Of a stretch of 64,000 nucleotides of DNA, positions 31,809-39,493 are shown piece by piece; within the stretch, counting starts at the first letter, position 1; each line of letters begins with the position of its first letter. Both the position numbers and the translations under genes were made by a program. The stretch is from JANXMY01 sp965246745 (lineage in GTDB: Bacteria; Armatimonadota; Armatimonadia; Armatimonadales; Capsulimonadaceae): assembly GCA_965246745.1 (NCBI GenBank), contig OZ251980.1, positions 248,001 through 312,000 on the forward strand. Reading direction: 5' to 3'. The notes below the pieces were generated by a model that did no database searches, had not been told where the DNA came from, and saw nothing but the letters and a program-made list of their open reading frames with translations.

Positions 31809-33215
31809 ATGATCAACAATCTCCGCATTCAAAACTTCAAAAGCTGGCAAGACACAGGGGAAATGAAGTTTTCTAAAATTACGGGGTTCTTCGGGCCGAA
31901 CAGCTCCGGCAAGACAAGCCTTTTGCAGTGGCTGCTGCTGCTTAAGCAGACTGCCGAGTCGCCTGACCTCGCGCATGTGCTGAATTTCGGCGATGACAGA
32001 ACCTATGTCAATCTCGGAACGTTTCGGGACGCAATTCATTACGGGCGAACAAACGGCTCCGCTTCGCAGGAAACCCTGCCTTTGGAATGGTCTCTGGCGT
32101 GGGATTTGCCGAAATCGTTGAGCGTCACCGATCCGGAAAGCAAAGGCAGCAATCTCTTTTCTCCTAACAGTCTTCGGTTTGATGGAGCGGTGCGCGAAGC
32201 CGGCGGCAAAGCGGCCAGCCGTCTTGTCAGTCAAAATTTTCAGTATCGCTTCACTGACAACGGCGTGGATTATTCACTTGGAATGGAGCGCAAGCGGCCG
32301 GAGCGCAGCGAATATGATTTGGTTCACGGCAATGTTGATTTGAAGCGCATGCCGGGCAGAGCTTGGCCATTGCCGGCCCCGATCAAATGCTACGGGTTTC
32401 CGGCACAGGCCGCCGGCTATTATCAGAACGCCGGGTTTTTGCCTGACTTCAACCTCGCGTTTGAAGAGCTTTTCGGGCGGGTCTTTTATCTCGGGCCGCT
32501 GCGGGAGTATCCGCAGCGGCAGTATACTTGGGGTGGCGGGCAGCCTTCCGATATGGGCAGGCGGGGGGAGCGCGTGATAGATGCGCTTCTGGCCTCGCGC
32601 GAGCGTGGGGAGAAGATTGCGCGAGGGCGCGGTCATAAGCAGGCGACGGTGGAAGAATATGTGGCATTTTGGCTGCGCGAGCTTGGCCTGATCCACTCGT
32701 TCTCGGTGGAAGCGATCGCTGAGGGCAGCAATCTTTATCAAGTCCGGGTTCAGAAAACGGCATTCTCGCCGTCGGTACTGATTACCGATGTCGGTTTCGG
32801 CGTTTCTCAAGTTCTTCCTGTTTTGACGCTCTGTTTTTATGTGCCCGAAGGTTCTACCATTATTTTGGAGCAGCCGGAAATTCACCTGCATCCCGTGGTG
32901 CAGGCGGGGCTTGCTGATGTCTTCATAGACGCTGTCAAGAAACGAAAAATCCAAATCATAATAGAAAGCCATAGTGAACATCTTCTTACAAGACTTCAGA
33001 GGCGAATTGCAGAGGAGGAAATCGCATCGGAAGATGCAGCCCTTTATTTTTGTGAGAGAGATGAGAGTTCAGTGTCCAAGCTTGTTTCTTTAGAATTGGA
33101 TGTGTTCGGCAATATCAGAAACTGGCCGAAAGACTTTTTTGGAGACGAGTTCTCTGAGCGAGCTGCGATGATACAAGCTGGTATCGAACGCAGACAAAAA
33201 CACGGAGCAAAATGA
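31809..33215 (+). CDS. DUF3696-type AAA ATPase
   Basis: 468 residues. An ABC/SMC-like ATPase: NLRIQNFKSWQDTGEM start, Walker A GPNSSGKTS (about 29-37), signature-like DVGFGVSQVLPVLTL, Walker B STIILEQPEIHLHP and a switch His in IIESHSEHLLTRLQRRI. The C-terminal tail (DVFGNIRNWPKDFFGDEFSE) is the DUF3696 pattern. It overlaps the PIN-like gene by 4 bp (ATGA). ATPases of this group with nuclease partners are frequent in bacterial defence islands. Lower G+C in the last 300 bp than the neighbouring genes suggests acquisition. Confidence 0.88.
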   Translation: MINNLRIQNFKSWQDTGEMKFSKITGFFGPNSSGKTSLLQWLLLLKQTAESPDLAHVLNFGDDRTYVNLGTFRDAIHYGRTNGSASQETLPLEWSLAWDLPKSLSVTDPESKGSNLFSPNSLRFDGAVREAGGKAASRLVSQNFQYRFTDNGVDYSLGMERKRPERSEYDLVHGNVDLKRMPGRAWPLPAPIKCYGFPAQAAGYYQNAGFLPDFNLAFEELFGRVFYLGPLREYPQRQYTWGGGQPSDMGRRGERVIDALLASRERGEKIARGRGHKQATVEEYVAFWLRELGLIHSFSVEAIAEGSNLYQVRVQKTAFSPSVLITDVGFGVSQVLPVLTLCFYVPEGSTIILEQPEIHLHPVVQAGLADVFIDAVKKRKIQIIIESHSEHLLTRLQRRIAEEEIASEDAALYFCERDESSVSKLVSLELDVFGNIRNWPKDFFGDEFSERAAMIQAGIERRQKHGAK

Positions 33216-33715
33216 AGGCCCAGGTCATTGATACCAATGTTATGCTCGTTGCGAACGGAAAAGCGGAGCAAGCTTCGCTCAAATGTATGTCTCTATGCAT
33301 TGACGCACTGGAAACCGCGCGACGGCGTGTGACTGTGATTGACGATGCCTTCTATCTTTTTGGCGAGTATACAAAAGAAGTCAGTTCTTCTGGGCAACCC
33401 GGAGTCGGCGATGCCTTTCTGCTCTGGCTTCTGCAAAATCGGGGAAATGCTGACTGCTGCGAAATCGTCGCCCTAAAACCTAACGGCAGCAGTTTTGAGG
33501 AGTTTTCCAATGACCCTGCTCTTGCCGATTTTGATCTTTCAGATCACAAATTTGCTGCGGCGGCCAAAGCAAGTGTCAATGCGCCGGATATTCTCAATGC
33601 AGTGGACAGCGACTGGTGGATACATGAGCGTGTGCTTCAGCAGAATGAGCTGAAAGTAGTGCATCTCTGCGAAGAGCAAGTGAGCATGTGGGAAACAACA
33701 AAGACCCAAAAGTGA
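33212..33715 (+). CDS. PIN-like nuclease, partner of the DUF3696 ATPase
   Basis: 167 residues overlapping the ATPase stop by 4 bp. It opens KAQVIDTNVMLVANG, where Asp7 is the first PIN-domain acidic residue, followed by helices and DAFYLFGEYT (Asp45, Glu52). Late acidic residues appear in DLSDHKFAAAA (Asp111) and ILNAVDSDWW (Asp132, Asp134). The arrangement fits a PIN-fold ribonuclease of somewhat unusual length. Pairs of AAA ATPase and PIN or other nuclease are known in phage defence; the effector role here is inference. Its end overlaps the next gene. Confidence 0.68.
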   Translation: MKAQVIDTNVMLVANGKAEQASLKCMSLCIDALETARRRVTVIDDAFYLFGEYTKEVSSSGQPGVGDAFLLWLLQNRGNADCCEIVALKPNGSSFEEFSNDPALADFDLSDHKFAAAAKASVNAPDILNAVDSDWWIHERVLQQNELKVVHLCEEQVSMWETTKTQK

Positions 33716-34488
33716 ACTTCCTCGGGCATTTTCAGATAGCGACGCAGATGCTCTCCCAGAATTGGGGCGCGGGGGCCGACCCGGCGTATGTCGTGGGGAC
33801 GGCGCTGCCGGACTTGCTGCCGCTGGCCGAGCGCCGGGTTCGCTTCCGGCCGGAGCGGCTTTCGGCGGGGACGGAGTTTGAGGCCGCGCTGCGGGGCGGC
33901 GTTTCGGCGCATCTGGCGACCGATGCGGCGTTCCACAAGACTGCCGCGTTTGCGGCGGCGCAGGCGACGGTCGGCGGGCTGCTGGCAGACGCGGCGTTTG
34001 AGGGGATGCGTGTGCGCCGCTTTTTTGTCGCCCATGTGCTGACCGAGATGGCGCTGGATGCCGCGCTGCTCCGCGCCGACCCGGCGCTGGCAGGCCGCTT
34101 TTACGGGGCGTTCGCCCTCGCTGATCTCGGCGCGGCGGCGCGGTGGGCCGAGGCCGTGACCGGCCGGCCGCTGCCGGGGCTGGTGCCCGTGCTGACCCGC
34201 TTTGCGTCGTCTCAGTACCTGCGGGAGTATGCCCGAGATGACGGGGTGGCGACGGGCCTGTCCCGCCTCTGCCGCCGGGCGGGGCAGGACACGTTTGAAG
34301 GCGAAAACTTTTCGCGGCTGGTCGCCGTCGTGCAGAAAACCGCCGCGCGGCTGCCGGTGTTTATCCCGGCGCTGCTGGCGGAAACAGCAGCAGGAATTTA
34401 CGCAGCAGGAATTCACATAGCAGGCGGCGAATACGGGCCGCATACTGGAAACGTAAGCGAGGCGAGAATGCAATGGCGGACACGGTAA
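33691..34488 (+). CDS. AcpH-like (acyl carrier protein phosphodiesterase-like) protein with a repeat-derived insertion
   Basis: About 265 residues; the start is uncertain (first ATG 33688 overlaps the PIN gene; the homologous part begins at VNFLGHFQIATQM, position 33715). The N-terminus and ALRGGVSAHLATDAAFHKTA recall the AcpH family, where His and Asp bind metal. Residues about 22-29 (LSQNWGAGA) come from a half copy of the family A palindrome (33751-33775). The C-terminal end contains two tandem 15 bp repeats and overlaps the next gene by 16 bp. Function only tentative. Confidence 0.55.
   Translation, partial: GNNKDPKVNFLGHFQIATQMLSQNWGAGADPAYVVGTALPDLLPLAERRVRFRPERLSAGTEFEAALRGGVSAHLATDAAFHKTAAFAAAQATVGGLLADAAFEGMRVRRFFVAHVLTEMALDAALLRADPALAGRFYGAFALADLGAAARWAEAVTGRPLPGLVPVLTRFASSQYLREYARDDGVATGLSRLCRRAGQDTFEGENFSRLVAVVQKTAARLPVFIPALLAETAAGIYAAGIHIAGGEYGPHTGNVSEARMQWRTR
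33751..33775 (+). repeat. Half copy (one arm) of palindromic family A
   Basis: CTCTCCCAGAATTGGGGCGC and GGGGGC correspond to one arm of the family A element with one or two changes. It lies inside the AcpH-like coding sequence and keeps its frame. Confidence 0.65.
34388..34417. repeat. Tandem 15 bp duplication near the end of the AcpH-like gene
   Basis: CAGCAGGAATTTACG is followed by CAGCAGGAATTCACA and then another TAGCAGG, encoding a repeated AAGI motif. Confidence 0.75.
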
Positions 34489-35474
34489 AAATCGCGGTGA
34501 TCGGGACCGGCAGCATGGCGCAGGGACATATCGCCAAGCTGCTGACGCTGGCAGACGCGGAAGTGGCGGCGTTTGTAGACATCAGCCCGGAAAGCCTCGA
34601 GCGCACGCAGGAGCGGCACGGCGCGGCCGCCGCGAATGTCAAAACGTTCAGCGATTACAAAGAAATGCTGGCGGCGATGCGTCCCGATGCCGTTTTGATT
34701 GCGACCCCGCACACGCTGCATTTTCCGATGGCGATGGACAGCCTGGACGCGGGCTGCCACCTGCTGCTGGAAAAACCGATGGTCAACAAAGTCTCGGAAG
34801 CCCATGCACTGCTCCGAAAAATTGACGAAACAAACAAAGTGGTCGGGCTGGGCTATCAGCGTCATGCCCTGCCGCACTTTCGGTATATCAAAGAAAAGAT
34901 TGCGTCGGGCGAGTTCGGCGAAGTCCAGTTCGTCAGCGCTTTGCAGCAGCAGGGCTGGGCGAAAGCGACCGCCGGGTCGTGGCGGCAGGACCCCGCGCAG
35001 TCCGGCGGCGGGCAGATCAACGACAGCGGCTCGCATCTTTTGGACATTGTGCTGTGGACCACGGGACTTGCCCCCCAAGAGGTCGCCGCGTTTATGGACA
35101 ACCGGGGCACGCCGGTAGACATCAACAGCGCCCTGTCCATTCGGTTCACCAACGGCGCACAGGCGAACATTTCGGTGGTCGGCGACGCGGCGGGCTGGTA
35201 CGAGGACATCACCATCTGGTGCGACCACGGCTCGTTTTATGTCCGCAATGACGGCACGTTCCGGGTGCAGGGCACGGACGGCAAAACGACTGAGATGGAC
35301 GCGTCGCAGATGCCGGAAGGCTCCGATGTGGACACCAATTTTGTCCGCGCGGTGCTTGGACAAGAAGAAATCGCCGCCGCCCCGATCAACGGCCTGCGGA
35401 CGATTGAGCTGACCGAAGCCGCCTGGGAGTCCGCCAAGCATGGCGGGCGCGTCACGCCCGTCACGCGCTCTTAA
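34473..35474 (+). CDS. Gfo/Idh/MocA-family NAD(P)-dependent oxidoreductase
   Basis: 333 residues. N-terminal Rossmann fold IAVIGTGSMAQGHIAKLL (GxGxxA-like) then the Gfo/Idh signature DAVLIATPHTLHFPMAM, and EKPMVNKVSEAHALL with the conserved Lys-Pro. VVGLGYQRHALPHFRYIKEK follows and GGGQINDSGSHLLDI carries the typical His/Asp pair of the C-terminal domain. It oxidises or reduces a sugar or polyol derivative. Substrate unknown. Overlaps the preceding gene; a 9 bp duplication precedes its stop. Confidence 0.92.
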   Translation: MADTVKIAVIGTGSMAQGHIAKLLTLADAEVAAFVDISPESLERTQERHGAAAANVKTFSDYKEMLAAMRPDAVLIATPHTLHFPMAMDSLDAGCHLLLEKPMVNKVSEAHALLRKIDETNKVVGLGYQRHALPHFRYIKEKIASGEFGEVQFVSALQQQGWAKATAGSWRQDPAQSGGGQINDSGSHLLDIVLWTTGLAPQEVAAFMDNRGTPVDINSALSIRFTNGAQANISVVGDAAGWYEDITIWCDHGSFYVRNDGTFRVQGTDGKTTEMDASQMPEGSDVDTNFVRAVLGQEEIAAAPINGLRTIELTEAAWESAKHGGRVTPVTRS

Positions 35475-35545
35475 CCGCAGGCAGGAAATCCGCCGCCCGG
35501 CGGCGAAACAAGCACTTCAAAGAAGCACGTTATGGAACACACCGA

Positions 35546-35779
35546 ATGGAATACACCGAGCAAAACTACCGTATACACTTTCCGCTGAACCAAATCAGCG
35601 CCCCGGTGATGACGCATTTAGTCACCGACTACGACCTGTCCCCCAACCTCCTGCGGGCCGATATTGATGCCAAAAACGGCGGCTGGCTGGTGGTCGGCTT
35701 GTCCGGCGACGACAGCCGCATCGAGTCCGCCCTCGCCTGGCTGCGCGGGCAGGGCCTGGAAGTCACGCACGAGCGCTGA
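35546..35779 (+). CDS. NIL-domain protein
   Basis: 77 residues, a free-standing NIL domain: start YRIHFPLNQISAPVMTHLVT, then SPNLLRADIDAKNGGWLVVG and a final LRGQGLEVTHE. NIL domains are ferredoxin-like folds at the C-terminus of the methionine importer ATPase MetN, and stand-alone copies are thought to bind small ligands or metals. No other methionine-uptake gene is here. A 14 bp tandem duplication follows 7 bp after the stop. Confidence 0.85.
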   Translation: MEYTEQNYRIHFPLNQISAPVMTHLVTDYDLSPNLLRADIDAKNGGWLVVGLSGDDSRIESALAWLRGQGLEVTHER

Positions 35780-35785
35780 TTTGGG

Positions 35786-35813
35786 TTCCCGAATATAGTT
35801 TCCCGAATATAGT
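35786..35813. repeat. Tandem 14 bp duplication after the NIL-domain gene
   Basis: TTCCCGAATATAGT twice in a row, starting 6 bp after the stop codon and carrying an extra TAG in each copy. Confidence 0.9.
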
Positions 35814-35854
35814 TTCGCGGAACAACTGCGCCCGAACGGAAGTCTGACATTTCT

Positions 35855-36247
35855 ATGAACACACCCAAAACAGTTGTGATCCTTTCCGCCGCGCTCGGCC
35901 TGTGCGCCGCGCTGGCCGCAGTCCAGCCCAGCCCCGCCGCGCCCGCCGCGAAGCGTCCGGCCCCGCCCGCCGCAGGCAGCCCGGCTCTGATTGCCGCCGG
36001 CAAAGGCATTGCCGAAAGCAATGGCTGCAACGGCTGCCATGCGCCGGACTACGCCGGCAAAAAAGGCTTTTCGCCGTCCATCCGCGCGGGCGGTGTCACC
36101 AAGCAGTACACCCTGGCGACGTTTGAGCGCGTGATGAACACCGGCGTCACCGAAGACGGCGGGCATGTCGAGAAGCCGATGCCGGTGTACCACATGGACG
36201 CCAAAAAAAGCGCCCCGCTGTATGCGTTTCTTGCGAGCTTGAAGTAA
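35855..36247 (+). CDS. Exported c-type cytochrome
   Basis: 130 residues: a signal peptide (core about 7-20, cleavage near AAVQPSPAA) and one class I haem c domain. The haem attachment motif is CNGCH (in ESNGCNGCHAPDYAGKKG) and MPVYHM near residue 110 gives the axial Met. It is likely anchored or periplasmic and works as a small electron carrier. The next gene, 3 bp after the stop, encodes an integral membrane protein, so the two may be partners in one transcript. Confidence 0.9.
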   Translation: MNTPKTVVILSAALGLCAALAAVQPSPAAPAAKRPAPPAAGSPALIAAGKGIAESNGCNGCHAPDYAGKKGFSPSIRAGGVTKQYTLATFERVMNTGVTEDGGHVEKPMPVYHMDAKKSAPLYAFLASLK

Positions 36248-36250
36248 CGC

Positions 36251-36913
36251 ATGGCAAGTGAGACGACCGAAGCCATCTCTGAAGAAAAGAAGCCTGATGT
36301 GCATCTGCGCGTCATGCAGGCTCAGCTTGAGCGCATGCGCGGGATGCACTACGGCTACTACGTTCAGTTTTTCCAGGCGACGCACTTGTTCACGGTGCTC
36401 GCCCTGGCGAACATCGCCCTCAGCTTGTACACGCCGTTCCGGGCGGCGATTTTGCTGCTGCCGTTTTTCATCGTCTACGCCGGCTTTTTCTGCGCGTATT
36501 TATTGACCTACAACTTGTTTGCGCGTATTTACTCGACGGCGCTGGAGAAAAAAATCAATCAGGCTGTCGGCGCAAAGCTGCTGGTCGCACATGAAATCGA
36601 AGACGCCTATATTTACCGCACCCCGGCCCCCAAGTTTGTCGCGATTGATTTAGGCCGCCCGTACACGTTTATCGGCGCGTCCACCGTTTCGTTCACCTTC
36701 GGCGGCGTCACCCTGTATTTATTCGCCGCGTACCGCGCGTTCCAGCTTTTGCCGGCGCTGTCCGCCCGCTTTCCCCTCTTTAGCCCCCTCGTCTACTGGC
36801 CGTTGCTCGCCGTGTGGACGCTGGGCCACCTGGCGTACCTGTTATGGTTCTACGTCGGCGGCAAGCCGGAAAAGACCATCGCCAAGATTGTCAGTGACGC
36901 TTACGGCCCGTAG
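36251..36913 (+). CDS. Integral membrane protein, unknown family
   Basis: 220 residues, four or five hydrophobic helices (about 48-65, 70-95, 138-160, 178-198). The N-terminus is polar with a charged helix (VMQAQLERMRGMHYGYYVQF). Contains GRPYTFIGASTVSFTFGGVT and a GG-rich tail. It starts 3 bp after the cytochrome c gene. It could be a membrane partner of the cytochrome, but no haem- or quinone-site motif is visible. Confidence 0.6.
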   Translation: MASETTEAISEEKKPDVHLRVMQAQLERMRGMHYGYYVQFFQATHLFTVLALANIALSLYTPFRAAILLLPFFIVYAGFFCAYLLTYNLFARIYSTALEKKINQAVGAKLLVAHEIEDAYIYRTPAPKFVAIDLGRPYTFIGASTVSFTFGGVTLYLFAAYRAFQLLPALSARFPLFSPLVYWPLLAVWTLGHLAYLLWFYVGGKPEKTIAKIVSDAYGP

Positions 36914-36950
36914 GCCCGTAAAAAAGCCGCTGAAAGCGTTCCGCAGACAC

Positions 36951-36979
36951 TTGATTTTTTGCGCGGCGGCGGGTATGAT
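36951..36979 (+). promoter_or_regulatory. Promoter of tRNA-Ala
   Basis: TTGATT, 17 bp, TATGAT, with the predicted start point about 6 nt before the mature tRNA 5' end. Confidence 0.75.
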
Positions 36980-36991
36980 AGCGTCTGTTGT

Positions 36992-37064
36992 GGGGGTTTG
37001 GCGCAGTTGGTAGCGCGTCTCAATGGCATTGAGAAGGTCAGCGGTTCGAACCCGCTAACCTCCA
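36992..37064 (+). tRNA. tRNA-Ala (anticodon GGC)
   Basis: 73 nt cloverleaf: acceptor GGGGGTT pairs AACCTCC, D arm GCGC..GCGC, anticodon stem TCTCA/TGAGA with loop ATGGCAT (anticodon GGC, reads GCC/GCU alanine codons), T arm AGCGG-TTCGAAC-CCGCT, discriminator A. The 3' CCA is not encoded, so it must be added by CCA transferase. An own promoter precedes it and a terminator follows at 37080. Confidence 0.97.
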
Positions 37065-37079
37065 TGTAATCGCAAAGTG

Positions 37080-37118
37080 AAAAAGCCTGCTGTCTTTGGA
37101 AGACGGCAGGCTTTTTTT
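37080..37118. terminator. Bidirectional terminator between tRNA-Ala and the DUF4380-like gene
   Basis: AAAAAGCCTGCTGTCTT, a 3-base loop, AAGACGGCAGGCTTTTTTT. T runs on both sides fit both converging transcripts. Confidence 0.88.
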
Positions 37119-37127
37119 GTTCTTTCC

Positions 37128-38054
37128 TCACGTTTTCTCGCGCCGAATTTCCCAGTAAGCCGGCAGGGAGACCCGCTCGCCGGCTTTCAGCGGGGCGAGC
37201 GGCGTCAAAATCTCCAGCTCGAAGTAGCCGGGCTTGCCGGGGGCGGAATACACTTCCGCCGGCTGCTCAAACGGCGCAAACGGCGCTCCGGCAGGCGGGG
37301 GCGTGAAATGCTCGGAAAAAACCAGGCCGGGGCCGTAGTGCAGGGCGAGAACGCCGGGCGGCGGGGCGGCGCTGATTTTATGCTCTTTGCCGGGGTCGTG
37401 GGTGATGTGCAGCACGCCGCCGGTGACGGCGTAAAACGGGGCGGCTTCGGTGATGCCCGGCTCGGACAGCGATTGAAACGGCGCAATCTGGCCCGGCGCA
37501 ATCGCCGCCGAGATCTGCACTTCGGCATCGGCCCGCACCTGCGTAATCTGCCAAAAGCCGAGCGGCACCGCGGCGGGGGCCTGCGGGTCTTTGATCAGGC
37601 TTTGGGCAAAGTACACGCGGGCTTCGCCCCGGCGCAGGGTGATCGCCCGGACAATCCGGGCGGCGAAGGGCACGCTGACCGGGCTGGTCAGGCGGACGCC
37701 GTCCGGCAAAATCTCGGCATAATACGGGCTGCCGTCCAGCGCTTTGTCCGGCGGCCAGGCATGGCCGAGCAGCGCGGGCCAGCCGGACTGCGGCGCGGGC
37801 CAGGCTTTGTCGCCGCCGAAGTTGGCCCAGGTGTTGAGGCCGGCGTCCGCGCCGGTTTTGCCCGCCCACGCCGGGTCTTCGTAGAGCGGATCGGTTTCCG
37901 GCCGCCCGCTGAACTGGAAGCGCAAAACCCGGCCGAGCTGCGGCACGACCACAGCCTCGACGACGCCGTTGGACAGCTTAAGCGCATCGTGCCAGCCATG
38001 ATAAGTGATAGGCTGCACCGTGATTGGGGCCGGCGTCGGGGGAAGAGTGTTCAC
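37128..38054 (-). CDS. DUF4380-like aldose-epimerase-fold protein
   Basis: 308 residues from GTG 38054, which has AAAGGAAA just upstream; an ATG farther up would overlap the divergent gene. Residues near the start (PITYHGWHDALKLSNGVVEA, then PQLGRVLRFQF) and WANFGGDKAWPAPQSGWP match DUF4380, a family with the galactose mutarotase-like beta-sandwich. No catalytic His pair of true epimerases can be confirmed. Cytosolic. Function likely carbohydrate binding or isomerisation; inference only. Confidence 0.75.
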   Translation of the reverse strand: MNTLPPTPAPITVQPITYHGWHDALKLSNGVVEAVVVPQLGRVLRFQFSGRPETDPLYEDPAWAGKTGADAGLNTWANFGGDKAWPAPQSGWPALLGHAWPPDKALDGSPYYAEILPDGVRLTSPVSVPFAARIVRAITLRRGEARVYFAQSLIKDPQAPAAVPLGFWQITQVRADAEVQISAAIAPGQIAPFQSLSEPGITEAAPFYAVTGGVLHITHDPGKEHKISAAPPPGVLALHYGPGLVFSEHFTPPPAGAPFAPFEQPAEVYSAPGKPGYFELEILTPLAPLKAGERVSLPAYWEIRREKT

Positions 38055-38081
38055 GAAGAAATTTCCTTTCGGGTTTGGCGT

Positions 38082-38098
38082 ATTATACCGGGTATAAT
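38082..38098. promoter_or_regulatory. Back-to-back -10 boxes of a divergent gene pair
   Basis: ATTATA (minus-strand TATAAT, 38082-38087) and TATAAT (38093-38098) are separated by only 5 bp. They could drive the DUF4380-like and the pyrophosphatase genes in opposite directions and exclude each other. The -35 boxes are weak. Confidence 0.5.
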
Positions 38099-38124
38099 CC
38101 CCGGCGGGGGCAAGAAGAAATTTC

Positions 38125-39459
38125 ATGGCGACACTTCGGGAGCGGCATGATCCGTGGCGCTCGGACTTGACGTATATTATCGGCCACCAGCGCCCGGATA
38201 TGGACGCCATTGCGTCGGCGGTCGGCTATGCGTGGTGCCTCGGCGAAACGTCCGACCAGGCGGTCATCGCCGCCCGCGCCGGGCAGGTCGGGGCGCAGGC
38301 GGCGTTCGCTCTCGGCTACTTCGGCGTTAAGCCGCCGCGCGTCCTGTCGAGCGCCGCGCCGACCTTCGCCCATGTCGCCGAAGCGCAGCCGCCGGTGCAC
38401 CCGTGGGACACGCTGGCCGAGCCGATGGCCCGGCTGGCCCTCGGCGAGCGGCTTGTCCCGGTGGCCGAGGACAGCGGCAAGCTGCTCGGCGGCCTGACCC
38501 CGCTGGCGCTGGCGCGGGCCTATGCCCAGATCGCCGGCGGCGAGATACGGGCGTCGGACCAGAACTGCCGGACTTTTGTGGAAGACCTGCCGAAGCTGCC
38601 CGGCTCGGACCGCATCCGCGACCGGCGCGGGGCGCTGCTCCGGGGCGGCGGCGAGGAGTTTTTGGTCGTCACCGACGAAGGCCGGTATCTCGGCACCACC
38701 AACCGTCAAAGCCTGCTGGAGCCGCCCCGCGCCAAGCTGATTTTGGTGGACCACAACGAGCTGGCGCAGGCCGTGCCGGGGGCCGACGAGGCCGAGATTG
38801 TGGGCGTTCTGGACCATCATCGCCTCGGCAATGCGTCCACCGCCCTGCCGATCCCCTTTGTCGTGGAGCCGGTCGGCTCGACTTCCACCCTGGTTGCCGA
38901 AGCCTGCCGCCGCTATGCCGCCGTGCCGCCGCTGGAGATTGCCGGGCTGCTGCTGTCGGGCATTTTATCGGACACGATTGTGTTTCGGTCGCCGACCACC
39001 ACCGGGCGGGACCAAAGCGCGGCCTTGTGGCTGGCGGGGCTGTGCAAAGTGGACATCCCCGACTTCGGCCAGCACTTGCTGCAAGCGTCGCCCGGCATGG
39101 TGGACCGCTCCGCCGACGAGATTGTGGACTCGGACCGCAAGTCGTATGAGATGGCCGGCAAGGCCGTCTCGGTCGCGCAGGTGGAAGTGACGGGCTTTCA
39201 AGAATTGCCGGAGCGCAAGGCGGACCTGCTGGCGGCGCTGGAAGCGCGGGTGGAGCGGGAAAATCTGGCGCTGATCTGTTTGATGGTGACGGATGTGGTC
39301 ACGGTGCAAAGCCGGCTGCTCTGCCGGGGCGACCAGACGATTCGGGCCGGCCTGCCGTTTGCGCGTCAGGGACCGAGCGAGTTTGAGCTGGGCAGCATTG
39401 TGTCCCGCAAAAAGCAGCTTGTTCCGGCGCTGCAAGGAGCGCTGGAAGATTTGGAATAG
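38125..39459 (+). CDS. ppaC: Family II (DHH) inorganic pyrophosphatase with CBS-type regulatory insert
   Basis: 444 residues. Splits pyrophosphate to two phosphates with Mn. Catalytic DHH domain: YIIGHQRPDMDAI (His and Asp ligands), VDHNE and VLDHHRLG (DHH motif), then VGSTSTLVAEA and LLLSGILSDT. A long insert of about 140 residues (about 70-210, with PVAEDSGKLLGGLTPLALAR and VVTDEGRYLGTTNRQSLLE) reads as a degenerate pair of CBS domains, as in nucleotide-regulated CBS-PPases. DHHA2 ends the protein (FARQGPSEFELGSIVSRKKQ). Its last 14 bp are repeated twice behind the stop. Confidence 0.88.
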   Translation: MATLRERHDPWRSDLTYIIGHQRPDMDAIASAVGYAWCLGETSDQAVIAARAGQVGAQAAFALGYFGVKPPRVLSSAAPTFAHVAEAQPPVHPWDTLAEPMARLALGERLVPVAEDSGKLLGGLTPLALARAYAQIAGGEIRASDQNCRTFVEDLPKLPGSDRIRDRRGALLRGGGEEFLVVTDEGRYLGTTNRQSLLEPPRAKLILVDHNELAQAVPGADEAEIVGVLDHHRLGNASTALPIPFVVEPVGSTSTLVAEACRRYAAVPPLEIAGLLLSGILSDTIVFRSPTTTGRDQSAALWLAGLCKVDIPDFGQHLLQASPGMVDRSADEIVDSDRKSYEMAGKAVSVAQVEVTGFQELPERKADLLAALEARVERENLALICLMVTDVVTVQSRLLCRGDQTIRAGLPFARQGPSEFELGSIVSRKKQLVPALQGALEDLE

Positions 39460-39486
39460 AAGATTTGGAATAGAAGACTTGGAGTA
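39445..39486. repeat. Triple 14 bp tandem repeat covering the ppaC stop codon
   Basis: GAAGATTTGGAATA, again GAAGATTTGGAATA, and GAAGACTTGGAGTA. Each copy with the next G gives a TAG, so the stop is present three times in phase-shifted copies. Confidence 0.95.
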
Positions 39487-39493
39487 GACGCAG

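Noticed and set aside
30144..32234. 696-codon open frame antisense to polB
   Set aside because: Opposite a gene with all family B polymerase motifs; no motif of its own.
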